From positions 1,178,001 to 1,242,000 of the forward strand of contig OY282385.1 of NCBI GenBank assembly GCA_958295935.1: a stretch of DNA of 64,000 nucleotides, in the 5' to 3' direction. This stretch comes from an uncultured Dehalococcoidia bacterium. GTDB taxonomy: Bacteria; Chloroflexota; Dehalococcoidia; Lucifugimonadales; Lucifugimonadaceae. Of the stretch, positions 1 through 8,146 are shown one piece after another (position 1 is the first letter of the stretch; each line of letters opens with the position of its first letter). A program made the position numbers and the translations under genes. The notes below the pieces were generated by a model, which saw only the letters and a program-made list of their open reading frames with translations, was not told the origin of the DNA and did no database searches.

Positions 1-1
1 C

Positions 2-1012
2 CTCGCAGAAATCCTCTCCAAAAATGGAAAAGCATGGCTCGCCCTACAGGCCGCAGTAGCGCTAGCCGCCGGAGGACTCTTCGCCGCAATACTCGCCGGA
101 TACGCCACCGCGGCAATCGCTCTTATAGCCGCCCTCATCGTAGGCGCAACCGCCGCCGCAACCGCACTCACCTTCAGACCGGAAGGAAGATACATATTCT
201 TCGCCGGAGCCATGGCCGCATTCGCCCTACTACTCACAAGCGGAGTCGACCTACTCACCGTACAAGGAGACATCGGCCGACTGAACACCGTCTTCAAGTT
301 CTACTTGCAAGCATGGGTCCTCATGGCATTGGCATCGGCATACTTCCTGTGGCTCCTGGCGTCCAGCGGGTGGTTCTCACTCGAGAAATTGAACCCCGCC
401 CGATCCCTATGGATCGCAGCATTTGCAATACTCGCCGTCAGTGTCATGATCTACCCCGTCCTCGGAACACGGGCGCGGCTCAGCGACCGATTCAACCACA
501 TAGGTCCCGGAATCGACGGCGCAGCATACGCAAACCAGGCCCGCTTCACGGACAAGACCGGAGGAATCGACCTGCGAACAGACATGCCCGCCATAAGACA
601 CATGCAGACACAGGTCAAAGGCTCCCCGGTCATCATAGAAGGGCTTACAGACCTATACCGATGGGGCAACCGATTCTCCGTATACACCGGACTGCCCGCC
701 GTGGTCGGATGGGACTGGCACCAGCGCCAGCAACGCGTCGAATACGCCTCCTCCGTGACCAAACGAAGAGACGAAGTTGAACGCTTCTACAGCGCCACAG
801 ACCCCGAAACCGCCCTGCAAACACTCGAAAAGTACAACGTGAAATACGTCATCGTAGGCCAACTCGAAAGGAACATATACCCACAAATAGGACTCGCAAA
901 ATTCGACCGCATGGAAAACTCAGGGCTGACCCCCTTCTTCAGGGACGAACACGTCACCATCTACCAATACCAGCCACCCGACATGGCTCAAACAACCGCC
1001 GACTCCCCGTAG
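2..1012 (+). CDS. DUF2298 (chlor_Arch_YYY) polytopic membrane protein, C-terminal part
   Basis: The reading frame is open from the window edge, so the true start lies upstream; 336 residues are visible. The first ~65 residues are Ala/Leu/Ile-rich membrane segments. Next comes the stretch GDIGRLNTVFKFYLQAW (after the Met at 212), which I recognise as the hallmark of the chlor_Arch_YYY family of large multi-pass proteins found in Chloroflexota and archaea. Two more hydrophobic segments follow, then a soluble tail of about 190 residues. That tail holds DGAAYANQ, an IEGLTDLYRWGNRFSVYTGLP segment (written here in part) and a C-terminal YVIVGQLE strand, resembling the extracytoplasmic end of glycosyltransferase-like membrane proteins. 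The family's function is unknown; a role in polysaccharide or lipid-linked sugar handling is only inferred from its resemblance to PMT-like proteins. Codons ending in A or C are very frequent, as in the following genes. Confidence 0.8.
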   Translation, partial: LAEILSKNGKAWLALQAAVALAAGGLFAAILAGYATAAIALIAALIVGATAAATALTFRPEGRYIFFAGAMAAFALLLTSGVDLLTVQGDIGRLNTVFKFYLQAWVLMALASAYFLWLLASSGWFSLEKLNPARSLWIAAFAILAVSVMIYPVLGTRARLSDRFNHIGPGIDGAAYANQARFTDKTGGIDLRTDMPAIRHMQTQVKGSPVIIEGLTDLYRWGNRFSVYTGLPAVVGWDWHQRQQRVEYASSVTKRRDEVERFYSATDPETALQTLEKYNVKYVIVGQLERNIYPQIGLAKFDRMENSGLTPFFRDEHVTIYQYQPPDMAQTTADSP

Positions 1013-1040
1013 ACAGGGCCAAGCGCGGAAACCAAAACAT

Positions 1041-1607
1041 ATGTCCACTGCCGACCAGCGCCAAACAATGGGAAGACGCATCTGCGTAGTCGGAAGCGCA
1101 GGCAAGACGTCACTCGCACGATCCATAAGCCGAAAGACCGGTCTGCCATGGATAGAGTTAGACGCCCTGCACTGGCTGCCAGGATGGAAAGAATCCTCAC
1201 CCCGACAAATACAGGAAAAGGTCGCCAAAGCAATCGAGGACGCACCCAATGGGTGGATATGCGACGGAAACTACATCAGCAAGATCGGAGGACTAGCCAT
1301 CGGCCAGGCTGACACCGTGCTATGGGTGAACATGCCGTGGCCAGTCGTCATATGGCGCATATTTCTCAGATCCGTACAACGCGCAATCGACAAAAAGCCC
1401 ATATGCGGCAACAACTACGAATCTTGGCGGAATCTCATAAGCCCGGATTCACTCATCCTATGGCACCTACGCAACCCGCGCAGAAGCCGACTCATGAGAA
1501 AAAAGATATCCGCGTTCGCTCACCCTGACGCCTTGGTGATAGAAATCGGCTCGCCCAGAGAACTGAACCGTTTCTACGAAGACCAAGAGCTTGTCAGAGA
1601 AACCTAA
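1041..1607 (+). CDS. Small P-loop NTPase of the adenylate-kinase-like / topology modulation family
   Basis: A 188-aa protein. The family pattern is clear: a P-loop strand at the N-terminus, LDALHW about 20 residues later, the PGW element, WICDGNY, then ADTVLWVNMPWPVVIWR followed by a basic helix. These proteins resemble shikimate or adenylate kinases (FlaR/topology modulation group), but substrates are mostly unknown. The oddity is the P-loop, which reads VVGSAGKTSL. Relatives usually have a GSGGAGKST-type loop, so two glycine-side residues seem to be missing, and binding may be impaired. The codons are unambiguous in the window (GGA AGC GCA GGC AAG ACG). An ATG at 1068 would start right at the conserved core (MGRRICVV) and is a good alternative. 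The gene converges on hpf with a 4-bp stop-to-stop overlap. Confidence 0.7.
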   Translation: MSTADQRQTMGRRICVVGSAGKTSLARSISRKTGLPWIELDALHWLPGWKESSPRQIQEKVAKAIEDAPNGWICDGNYISKIGGLAIGQADTVLWVNMPWPVVIWRIFLRSVQRAIDKKPICGNNYESWRNLISPDSLILWHLRNPRRSRLMRKKISAFAHPDALVIEIGSPRELNRFYEDQELVRET

Positions 1608-2188
1608 CCGGCAACCGACTCCCCGGGAACGATAAGCCCGTAATTGTTGTCCCGACGCCGGTAAACCACGTTGTGAGAACCCGTCTCGCTGTTGAGAAAC
1701 AAGAAGAAACTGTGCCCAAGCAACTCCATGCGGGCCGCTGCCTCCTCGACGCCCATCGATTCGACAACGTGGGACTTCGTCCGAACCAGCGCGCCCCCAG
1801 ACAACTCCACCACGTCCCCATCCGGCTCATGCCCCTGATCGACAAGCTCCCCGCCAATCCCGGCCTCCAACTTCATAGCGCTCCGACGACGACGGGAAAG
1901 CCTCGTCTTGTAGCGGCGAATCTTGCGGTCGATGTTCTCCTCGACCGCGTCGATAGCCACACGAGGCGTCGCACCGCGCTCCTCACCACGGATCACGCCG
2001 CGGCGAAGGCGGATAGTCACCTCAGCAATGTAACGATCATCCTCGCGCTTGGTATCCTCATGCCTGATCAACAGATTGACCGGCACCGACTCGCGGAACC
2101 GCCTATCCAGTTTTCCCAGACGCTTCACAGCGTAACTCTTCATATCCTCCGTCAGAGTGACGTGACGAGAGTTGATTTTCAGTTCCAC
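1604..2188 (-). CDS. hpf: Ribosome hibernation promoting factor, long form
   Basis: A 194-aa protein. Residues 1-100 form the YfiA/RaiA fold that binds the 30S decoding region: MELKINSRHVTLTEDMKSY, then a beta-alpha core ending in a DAVEENIDRKIRRYKTRL helix. A variable linker follows, and residues ~135-190 are the dimerisation domain of long HPF (GVEEAAARMELLGHSFFLFLN, the VVYRRRDNNYGLI strand). Long HPF dimerises 70S ribosomes into inactive 100S particles in stationary phase. The start is GTG, preceded by a strong purine-rich ribosome binding site (GGGGGAGAGG). The gene is divergent from comF, and the shared intergenic region holds an AT-rich promoter-like box. Confidence 0.93.
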   Translation of the reverse strand: MELKINSRHVTLTEDMKSYAVKRLGKLDRRFRESVPVNLLIRHEDTKREDDRYIAEVTIRLRRGVIRGEERGATPRVAIDAVEENIDRKIRRYKTRLSRRRRSAMKLEAGIGGELVDQGHEPDGDVVELSGGALVRTKSHVVESMGVEEAAARMELLGHSFFLFLNSETGSHNVVYRRRDNNYGLIVPGESVAG

Positions 2189-2262
2189 AGACCTCTCCCC
2201 CTCATATACGGTTGCACACGCGCCGCGAGAACCTCAGCACAGGAACTCGAGCCCAATCCCAT

Positions 2263-2303
2263 CAGTATATTTTAACTACTGCACCGCGAAAGGTAAGTGC
2301 AGT
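2263..2303. promoter_or_regulatory. Divergent hpf/comF control region with AT-rich box and 7-bp inverted repeat
   Basis: On the minus strand, toward hpf, TTACCT and TAAAAT are separated by 16 bp, with an alternative TATACT just beside it. On the plus strand the same AT-rich block reads TATATTTTAAC. Directly next to it ACTGCAC (2278-2284) is mirrored by GTGCAGT (2297-2303) with a 12-nt spacer. This could be an operator or a short hairpin in the comF leader. Assignment is by motif only. Confidence 0.4.
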
Positions 2304-2316
2304 ACCAGGGAACAGC

Positions 2317-3021
2317 ATGAATCTCACAACGGCCATCCAATCGGCGGTCCGACTGGCCGCAGACTTGGTATTCCCCCAAACATGCGTCCACTGCCGAACC
2401 GAAGGCAAACTGCTCTGCGACCCCTGCCTCGCCGAAGCCCCAAGAGTGGGACCGTACCCATGCAGCAAGTGCGCCATGCCCCTCGCCGCAGCCGGATACT
2501 GCGCCAGATGCGCACAAGCACAGCCGCCCCTTGCACAACTCAGAGCCGTATTCCGAATGGAAGGCGCAATAAAGGACGCCGTACACGCTCTCAAGTACGA
2601 TGACCTACGAGCCATTGCCCCCATACTCGGAACCCAAATGGCAAACGCTGCCAGACGCAGCACGGCAAGCATCGATCTCGTCGCACCGGTACCGCTACAT
2701 CACAAAAGACTCCGAGACAGGGGATACAACCAGGCCGAACTGCTCGCCATACCCGTCGCACGCCAGCGAGGCGCACCCCTCGATAAAGACCTGCTCGCTA
2801 GAATCGAAAATACCCCGCCCCAGGCAAGAGCCGCCAACGAGGCCCAAAGGAAAGAGCGCGTTCTGCACGCATTCACGGCAGCCGAAAGGGCGAGAGGCAA
2901 GCGCGTTCTCCTCGTAGACGACGTCGCAACCACTTGCAGCACTCTCAACGCATGCGCCAGAGAACTCTATCGAGCCGGCGCGAAAAACGTCAGGGCCATC
3001 GTACTAGCAAGGGAAATATAG
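2317..3021 (+). CDS. comF: ComF family protein (phosphoribosyltransferase-like competence protein)
   Basis: A 234-aa protein from the ATG at 2317, preceded by AGGGAACAGC. The N-terminal ~60 residues contain two CxxC-type zinc knuckles (CVHCRTEGKLLCDPC, CSKCAMP, YCARC), and the rest is a type I phosphoribosyltransferase fold. It shows DLVAPVPLHHKRLRDRGYNQ and the PRPP-binding loop VLLVDDVATTCSTL. This is the canonical ComF layout and length. In naturally competent bacteria ComF acts with ComFA in DNA uptake; in many others, as perhaps here, it stands alone and its role is unclear. The HAD hydrolase gene begins 3 nt after its stop, so the two are probably co-transcribed. An upstream in-frame ATG at 2212 would add a basic, non-conserved extension and is rejected as the start. 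Confidence 0.9.
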   Translation: MNLTTAIQSAVRLAADLVFPQTCVHCRTEGKLLCDPCLAEAPRVGPYPCSKCAMPLAAAGYCARCAQAQPPLAQLRAVFRMEGAIKDAVHALKYDDLRAIAPILGTQMANAARRSTASIDLVAPVPLHHKRLRDRGYNQAELLAIPVARQRGAPLDKDLLARIENTPPQARAANEAQRKERVLHAFTAAERARGKRVLLVDDVATTCSTLNACARELYRAGAKNVRAIVLAREI

Positions 3022-3023
3022 CC

Positions 3024-3764
3024 GTGAAACCAACGAAAGCGCCCCACACGAACCCCAAAGCAGTCTTCTTCGATCTATATGGAACCCTGGCCGAGTTCTA
3101 TCCCCCCAGGCACGTCATCCAGGCAAGAGCCGCAAATCACCTCGGCATGAAACTCACCCCCGAAGGCGTCGACCGGGGATACCGATTCGCCGATCAATAC
3201 ATGACGTGGCAAAACGCCAACGCACCCGTCAGAAACATGCGGCCCGGCGAACAGGCAGCCTTCTTCGCACGCTTCGAACAACTGGTACTGCAGGGAGCAG
3301 GACATGAGGTTGACCTGACCACGGCAGCCGAAGTCTGGAAGAAAGTCCGCGCACAGAAGTACTCACTGCGACTGTTCGACGACGTAAACCCCGCACTGGA
3401 CCGCATCAGAAACGCCGGAATCACCGTCGGACTCATCTCGAACGTCAATTCCTCCGGAAAGATACTCGCACAAAACATCGGACTGACCGGACACGTAGAC
3501 TTCGCCGTCACCTCCGGAGACACCGGCGCCGAAAAGCCACATCCACCCATCTTTCACAACGCTCTACGAAAGGCCGCCGCAAAACCCCGCCAGGCCATAC
3601 ACGTCGGAGATCAAATAGAGTCCGACCTGAACGGCGCAATTGCTGTAGGAATCGCTCCGGTGCTCATGGACAGGTACGGCAGCTACCCGAACTACACCGA
3701 ACACCCACGAGTAACCTGCATGGCCGAAATCGAACGACTGCTCCACGCTCTGAGCAATGCATAA
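3024..3764 (+). CDS. HAD-superfamily hydrolase (haloacid dehalogenase-like phosphatase)
   Basis: A 246-aa protein from a GTG at 3024, two bases after the comF stop. All four HAD motifs are visible. Motif I is FFDLYGTLAEF with the nucleophilic Asp in a DxYGT context, as in 2-haloacid dehalogenases, rather than DxDGT. Motif II is LISNVNSSG, motif III is the Lys in GAEKPHPPIF, and motif IV is HVGDQIESDLNGA. A helical cap domain lies between motifs I and II. Tyr at the second motif-I position means the usual phosphatase acid/base Asp is missing. A dehalogenase-like or other non-phosphatase reaction is therefore possible, but the substrate cannot be read from sequence. Translational coupling with comF is likely. 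Confidence 0.83.
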   Translation: MKPTKAPHTNPKAVFFDLYGTLAEFYPPRHVIQARAANHLGMKLTPEGVDRGYRFADQYMTWQNANAPVRNMRPGEQAAFFARFEQLVLQGAGHEVDLTTAAEVWKKVRAQKYSLRLFDDVNPALDRIRNAGITVGLISNVNSSGKILAQNIGLTGHVDFAVTSGDTGAEKPHPPIFHNALRKAAAKPRQAIHVGDQIESDLNGAIAVGIAPVLMDRYGSYPNYTEHPRVTCMAEIERLLHALSNA

Positions 3765-3824
3765 CGTCCGCACGCCAACACAGGCTCATCGACCGACAGA
3801 ACTCATCACCACAGGAGCCGAAAC

Positions 3825-4952
3825 GTGAAAATCGAAAAAGTCGAGTCCCTGCTCATCGGAAGCAACCACGTCGTGCGCATACATACCGAACGGGGCATCA
3901 GCGGAGTGGGGCAGTCCGCATGTTGGGGATACCCCGAAGCCACCGACCGGATCGTAAGAGTCTTCGCACAATACCTCACCGGCAAAGACCCCCTGCGCAT
4001 CGAGCACCACTGGCAATACCTCTACCGAATGGCCCCCTTCAGGGGATCCGCACTATCCGGAGCCCTCAGCGCCGTCGATATCGCCCTATGGGACATAAAG
4101 GGAAAACTATTCCAGGCGCCCGCATGGCAACTCCTCGGAGGAATGTGCAGAGACCGCATACGCCTGCACCTCCTCATGGGCGGAGAAGGACCCCAAGACG
4201 TCCTCGAAAAGGCCAGGGAAGCAGCCCAAGAGGGCTTCACCGCCGTGAAATTCGACCCCATACCCAGCGGGTACCAGGACATGACACACGCAAGACTCAT
4301 AAACGAAGTGCGAGAACAGGTCGCAGCCGCACGAGAAGGCGCCGGTATCGACGTCGACCTAATACTCGAAATACACCGCAAACTCACACCCACGGCCGCT
4401 ATACCCCTCGCAGAGGCCGTCCAAGAATTTCACCCACTCTTCTACGAAGACCCAGTGCAGATAGACAGCATCGTCTCGCAAGCAGAAGTCGCAAGGAGAA
4501 TCTCAATACCAGTCGCTAACGGAGAGAGAATGCACAACATATGGGAGTTCAGGGAACTACTCGCAGCCGGCGGCAGCCAGCACGTCAGGCCGGACCTCGG
4601 CCTGGCAGGCGGACTAACGCAGTGCAAGAAGATCGCAGCCCTCGCAGAGTCCTACCACGCAGCCATCATCACCCACAACTTCCTAGGACCAATACTCACC
4701 GCAGCAGCCATACAACTCGACGCCGCCGTACCAAACTTCATCGTCCAGGAATACTCCAAGGCAGACGAGGGAGACCACAACCGGGTCTTCCGATCCGCCA
4801 TGAAGCGAGAAGGAGGCTACGTCACCGTGCCGGACGCACCAGGCATAGGAGTCGAATTGGACGACCAACTCCTGGCTGAAGCGAACTTCGAACCCCGGGA
4901 TCTGGCAAACATACCGCTAAGAAACGACGGCTCCGTCGCCTACGCGGTCTGA
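3825..4952 (+). CDS. Enolase-superfamily dehydratase (mandelate racemase / galactonate dehydratase-like), paralogue 1
   Basis: A 375-aa protein with the N-terminal capping domain (residues 1-125, ending in ALWDIKGKLFQAPAWQLLGG) and a TIM-barrel C-domain. The metal and catalytic positions of the galactonate/mannonate dehydratase branch can be placed: LEIH (E182, H184), YEDP (E208), NGERM (E234) and THN (H284). Usual relatives have Asp-x-His at the first site, so Glu182 is a conservative swap. LRPDLGLAGG-type and HNFLGP elements resemble D-galactonate dehydratase. The likely reaction is syn- or anti-elimination of water from a sugar acid; the exact acid is unknown. It stands alone between a HAD gene and glnII and ends just before a GC-rich hairpin. 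It is one of three enolase-superfamily genes in the window. Confidence 0.85.
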   Translation: MKIEKVESLLIGSNHVVRIHTERGISGVGQSACWGYPEATDRIVRVFAQYLTGKDPLRIEHHWQYLYRMAPFRGSALSGALSAVDIALWDIKGKLFQAPAWQLLGGMCRDRIRLHLLMGGEGPQDVLEKAREAAQEGFTAVKFDPIPSGYQDMTHARLINEVREQVAAAREGAGIDVDLILEIHRKLTPTAAIPLAEAVQEFHPLFYEDPVQIDSIVSQAEVARRISIPVANGERMHNIWEFRELLAAGGSQHVRPDLGLAGGLTQCKKIAALAESYHAAIITHNFLGPILTAAAIQLDAAVPNFIVQEYSKADEGDHNRVFRSAMKREGGYVTVPDAPGIGVELDDQLLAEANFEPRDLANIPLRNDGSVAYAV

Positions 4953-5003
4953 TACCGCCCACCAGGCGAACGCGACGGGCAGACTTCAGAAACCCGCGCC
5001 AAA

Positions 5004-5033
5004 GGCCGACCCCCCGTTATGACGGGGCCGGCC
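5004..5033. terminator. GC-rich hairpin between convergent dehydratase and glnII genes
   Basis: GGCCG (5004-5008) pairs with CGGCC (5029-5033), and CCCCG (5012-5016) with CGGGG (5023-5027), giving a nearly continuous stem with a 6-nt TTATGA loop. A run of A follows on the plus strand and TTT on the minus strand. Its place between two converging stops suggests a bidirectional transcription stop, although no long U-tract is present. Confidence 0.5.
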
Positions 5034-5051
5034 AAAAATCGCCCCGCCAGC

Positions 5052-6083
5052 CTAGCCGGCAGAACCGCAAACAGTCTCCAGAATCAGACCGGTAACCACG
5101 TAAGGGTCGCAGTTGGCGTTCGGACGACGATCCTCGATGTAACCCCGGCCTTCCTTCTCCACCTGCCAGGGAATGCGCACCGAAGCCCCTCGGTCTGAAG
5201 CACCGTAGGAAAACTGCTTGTAACTCGCCGTCTCGTGATGACCCGTAAGCCTTCGCTCGATGCCGTGCCCGTAGTTCTCAATGTGAAGGTCGTGATTGAC
5301 CTTCAGAGCCTCCGCAGCCGCAATGCAAGCCTCGTAAGACTCACGCATCTCGTTCGTCGAGAAATTGGTGTGAGCCCCCGCCCCGTTCCAGTCGCCCTCC
5401 ATGGGCTTCGGGTTGAGCGTCGCGGAAATGTTCTTGATCCCTGAAGGACCCTCGTGGTCTTCTGCAATCCGGTACAGAAGCCAGCGGCTAAGCCAAAGCT
5501 CGTCCGCAACCTGAGGAGCGACCATAGGACCCACCTGAAACTCCCATTGGGAAGGCATCACCTCAGCGTTGATACCCCCGATGAGGATTCCCGCGTCGAT
5601 CAGAGCCTGCATGTGCTCGTTCACGATGGGACGGCCGAATATCTCGTCCGAACCCACGCCGCAGTAGTAACCGCCCTGAGGCGCCGGAAAACCATTGTCA
5701 GGCCAACCCAGAGGCTTGATGCCCTCGAAGAAGGTGTACTCCTGCTCGATCCCAAACCACATGTCGAAAGACGAGTACTTCTCCGCAGCCGCAGCGCACG
5801 CAGCGCGGGTGTTGCTAGGATGCGGGCTGAGGTCCGGAAGCAACGTCTCACACATCACCAAGACGTTCCGACCGCCGTTAGTATCCGGCTTCAGAGGGTC
5901 GTTGATCACGTGAACCGGCCTCAGAACCACGTCCGACTGATCCCCAGGCGCCTGATTCGTACTGGAACCGTCAAAACCCCAGAGACCCAGATCCTCGTCA
6001 TCCTGGTAAACCCGGGTCTTGGACCTCAGCTTGGCCGTCGGCTTGGAACCGTCAACCCAAATATATTCGGCCTGATATGGCAT
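5052..6083 (-). CDS. glnII: Glutamine synthetase, type II (eukaryotic-like GSII)
   Basis: A 343-aa protein, far shorter than the ~450-470 aa of ordinary bacterial GSI. The sequence fits GSII: WGFDGSSTNQAPGDQSDVVL, FGIEQEYTFF, the YYCGVGSDEIFGRPIVNEHM segment (given in part), INAEVMPSQWEFQVGP, WNGAGAHTNFST and HGIERRLTGHHET. It condenses glutamate and ammonia with ATP hydrolysis in the cytoplasm and forms decamers in known relatives. GSII is known from eukaryotes, rhizobia and actinomycetes and is less usual in other bacteria. No glnB or glnD-type regulator is nearby. GSII lacks the adenylylation site of GSI, so control is probably transcriptional; a promoter-like pair lies upstream. The gene is monocistronic, with a hairpin downstream. 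Confidence 0.94.
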   Translation of the reverse strand: MPYQAEYIWVDGSKPTAKLRSKTRVYQDDEDLGLWGFDGSSTNQAPGDQSDVVLRPVHVINDPLKPDTNGGRNVLVMCETLLPDLSPHPSNTRAACAAAAEKYSSFDMWFGIEQEYTFFEGIKPLGWPDNGFPAPQGGYYCGVGSDEIFGRPIVNEHMQALIDAGILIGGINAEVMPSQWEFQVGPMVAPQVADELWLSRWLLYRIAEDHEGPSGIKNISATLNPKPMEGDWNGAGAHTNFSTNEMRESYEACIAAAEALKVNHDLHIENYGHGIERRLTGHHETASYKQFSYGASDRGASVRIPWQVEKEGRGYIEDRRPNANCDPYVVTGLILETVCGSAG

Positions 6084-6121
6084 TTCGCACCCCCGAACTG
6101 CAAGAACTTACACTACCCAAC

Positions 6122-6151
6122 ATAATACATCGCCCGGCGCCAACCCTCCAA
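6122..6151 (-). promoter_or_regulatory. Candidate promoter of glnII
   Basis: On the minus strand TTGGAG (6151-6146) and TATTAT (6127-6122) are 18 bp apart, about 38 bp upstream of the glnII start. Both boxes resemble sigma-70-type elements. Assignment is by consensus and position only. Confidence 0.45.
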
Positions 6152-6304
6152 CCCAAACCCGATACCACGCGGACACACGCCGGACGAACAACTATCCTGA
6201 AAATACCTCATCCCAAGGTACTTCATCCGCACTCCAAATCGAGCCGCAAAAGAAAACGCCCCGCGTGATAGAGATACTCAGGACGACTTTCGGCGGAAAA
6301 TCAA

Positions 6305-6712
6305 ATGGAACCAGACCACCTCGAACTTCTGCGAATGGGCGCAGCATCGCTCGACCACTGGCGCACCGAAAACCCCGCAACCCGCCTCGACCTGCGGAAA
6401 GCCTGCCTCCAAGGACGTAACTTCGCCGGATGGAACCTGTCCAGATCACTACTCGACCATGCAGACCTGTCAAACGCAGACCTCAGCGGCGCAGACCTGT
6501 CAATGGCAAGCTTGAAGTGGGCCAACCTGCGAGGCGCAAACCTCCGAAACGCATCCCTATACCGAGCTTCTATGGTCGGCGCAGACCTGCGAGGCGCATA
6601 TCTCTACCGCGCAGCCATGTACCGGGTCAGCCTGAAGAACGCACGGATTGAAAGCGAAACCCTCAGACGAGCCGCCCTGCAAAAAGTGATCATGCCAGAC
6701 AGCGGAAACTAA
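6305..6712 (+). CDS. Pentapeptide-repeat protein
   Basis: A 135-aa protein. After a ~40-residue N-terminal segment come about 14 pentapeptide repeats of the A(D/N)Lxx type: LDHADLSNADLSGADL, then ANLRGANLRNASL and GADLRGAYLYRAAM. Such repeats fold into a right-handed square beta-helix. Known members include DNA-mimicking gyrase protectors of the Qnr/MfpA type, but this protein is shorter than those and lacks their strong acidic pattern, so no function is assigned. It is a single-gene unit between glnII and the Gfo/Idh gene. A GGCGG element 10 nt before the ATG may serve as ribosome binding site. Confidence 0.85.
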   Translation: MEPDHLELLRMGAASLDHWRTENPATRLDLRKACLQGRNFAGWNLSRSLLDHADLSNADLSGADLSMASLKWANLRGANLRNASLYRASMVGADLRGAYLYRAAMYRVSLKNARIESETLRRAALQKVIMPDSGN

Positions 6713-6900
6713 CCCACACTATTTTCGCGCGGCGCCGGCGCCCCCTTCTTCAAACCCTCCCCGCGCATGACGCAACGCCCTACACGTCCCCTCGAAACAC
6801 ACCCGAAAAACCTTGAATACCCCAAAATCTTGGGAAAGCAACCGAATGAGGCTTGGAAAACACCGAAAAGCCCCAATCGGCTCCCCAGCCCCATCTTCTC

Positions 6901-7896
6901 CTACTCAGAAGCCGCTCCGACGCAGCGCAATATCGTCTCCTGCACCACCAACTCGTGATCCAGCGAACGATCAGGCCCCTTCTCACCACGTATAGCCCGG
7001 ACGAAAGACGACAAACTATCCACGTAACGAGGCCGGTTCTCGACCTCCACCATCGTGACTCCCGACGAATAGCCCAGCGAAGACTCCTCCAGACAAAGCC
7101 GTATCGGCCCGGCAGGCTCGAACGGCTCCATGATCGCCGAACCCCCGGAACCGTACACCTCGAAACGACGAGCCATGGGCCGGGACTCCGTAGCCGCAAT
7201 GTCGATGAACGCCATCGCAGAGTCGAACTCCAACACCCCCAGCGTGTTATCCACAAAACCCGCCGTAGAAGTAGCGTCGAGCCGCAAGAACGTCGTAACT
7301 CTCTCCGGCCTACCCAGAATCCACACAATCTGATCAATCATGTGACCGGATAGGTCATAGAAGATGCCGCCGCGGTGACGGGCTATCGCTTCCTGAGCAG
7401 GCGCCGCCAGGTGTGTGGACATGTGAGCACGAACGGAAAACACCTTCCCAAGCAGCCCCGAACGAACCCAGTCGCAGATACGCATGAAGCCTCGGTGATA
7501 GCGAAACATGTAACCCATCTGCACGAGAAGGCCGGACGAACGGGCCTCTTCCACTATCCCCTCGAAGAGGCCAAAATCCTCCCCGGCAGGCTTGTCATAG
7601 AAAACGTGCTTGCCAGCGCCCACGATCGCCTCAGTCTGGGAAAGGCTCTCCCAGTTGGCGCCCTCCGAAGCCACCGCCGCAATAGAGCGGTCGTCCAGAA
7701 ACTCAGACGGCAGACCGTACCAACAGACCCGCGACCAAGGCTCCCGACCGCAAGATTCCAACTCACGACGACGGCCGCCGTCAGGCTCATATACGCCGGT
7801 CACCTCAACGTCCGGACTGGCAAGCATGACCGCCAGCACGCCCTCCGCATGTGCGTGTTTCGTACCGTACTGGGCCATTCTGACGCTGGGCTGCAT
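6901..7896 (-). CDS. Gfo/Idh/MocA family NAD(P)-dependent oxidoreductase
   Basis: A 331-aa protein with an N-terminal Rossmann domain (RMAQYGTKHAHAEGV, then VTGVYEPD at the second beta strand) and the family lysine in KHVFYDKPAG, the counterpart of the usual EKP motif. The C-terminal alpha/beta domain has the conserved GGIFYDLSGHMIDQIVWILG segment, where Asp and His lie in the active site. The dinucleotide loop reads YGTKHAH rather than GxGxxG, as in some distant members. These enzymes oxidise or reduce sugars, inositols or related polyols. The neighbouring dehydratase and GMC genes make a sugar-acid or polyol pathway plausible, but the substrate is unknown. It is divergent from the GMC gene, with about 250 bp between starts. 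Confidence 0.85.
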   Translation of the reverse strand: MQPSVRMAQYGTKHAHAEGVLAVMLASPDVEVTGVYEPDGGRRRELESCGREPWSRVCWYGLPSEFLDDRSIAAVASEGANWESLSQTEAIVGAGKHVFYDKPAGEDFGLFEGIVEEARSSGLLVQMGYMFRYHRGFMRICDWVRSGLLGKVFSVRAHMSTHLAAPAQEAIARHRGGIFYDLSGHMIDQIVWILGRPERVTTFLRLDATSTAGFVDNTLGVLEFDSAMAFIDIAATESRPMARRFEVYGSGGSAIMEPFEPAGPIRLCLEESSLGYSSGVTMVEVENRPRYVDSLSSFVRAIRGEKGPDRSLDHELVVQETILRCVGAASE

Positions 7897-8146
7897 GTGG
7901 GTACTCCGCTCTTCGGGCTAAGGCACCCGGCGGGAACCGGAGAGGACGAAAGGAGTCTCAACCACCTCCGATCCACCAAGCCACCTCACGATGGCCAATG
8001 AACGACCGACGACGGCGCGTATCATATGCGACAAACTCATCTATCATCCCAATAGCAAACAGCGGTACGGTAACTGGGACAAGCGCAAGGCGCTATCTTG
8101 ACCCTTGCCTTCCTGAAAGGCTGGGACAGACCGCCTGACGTTCGAT

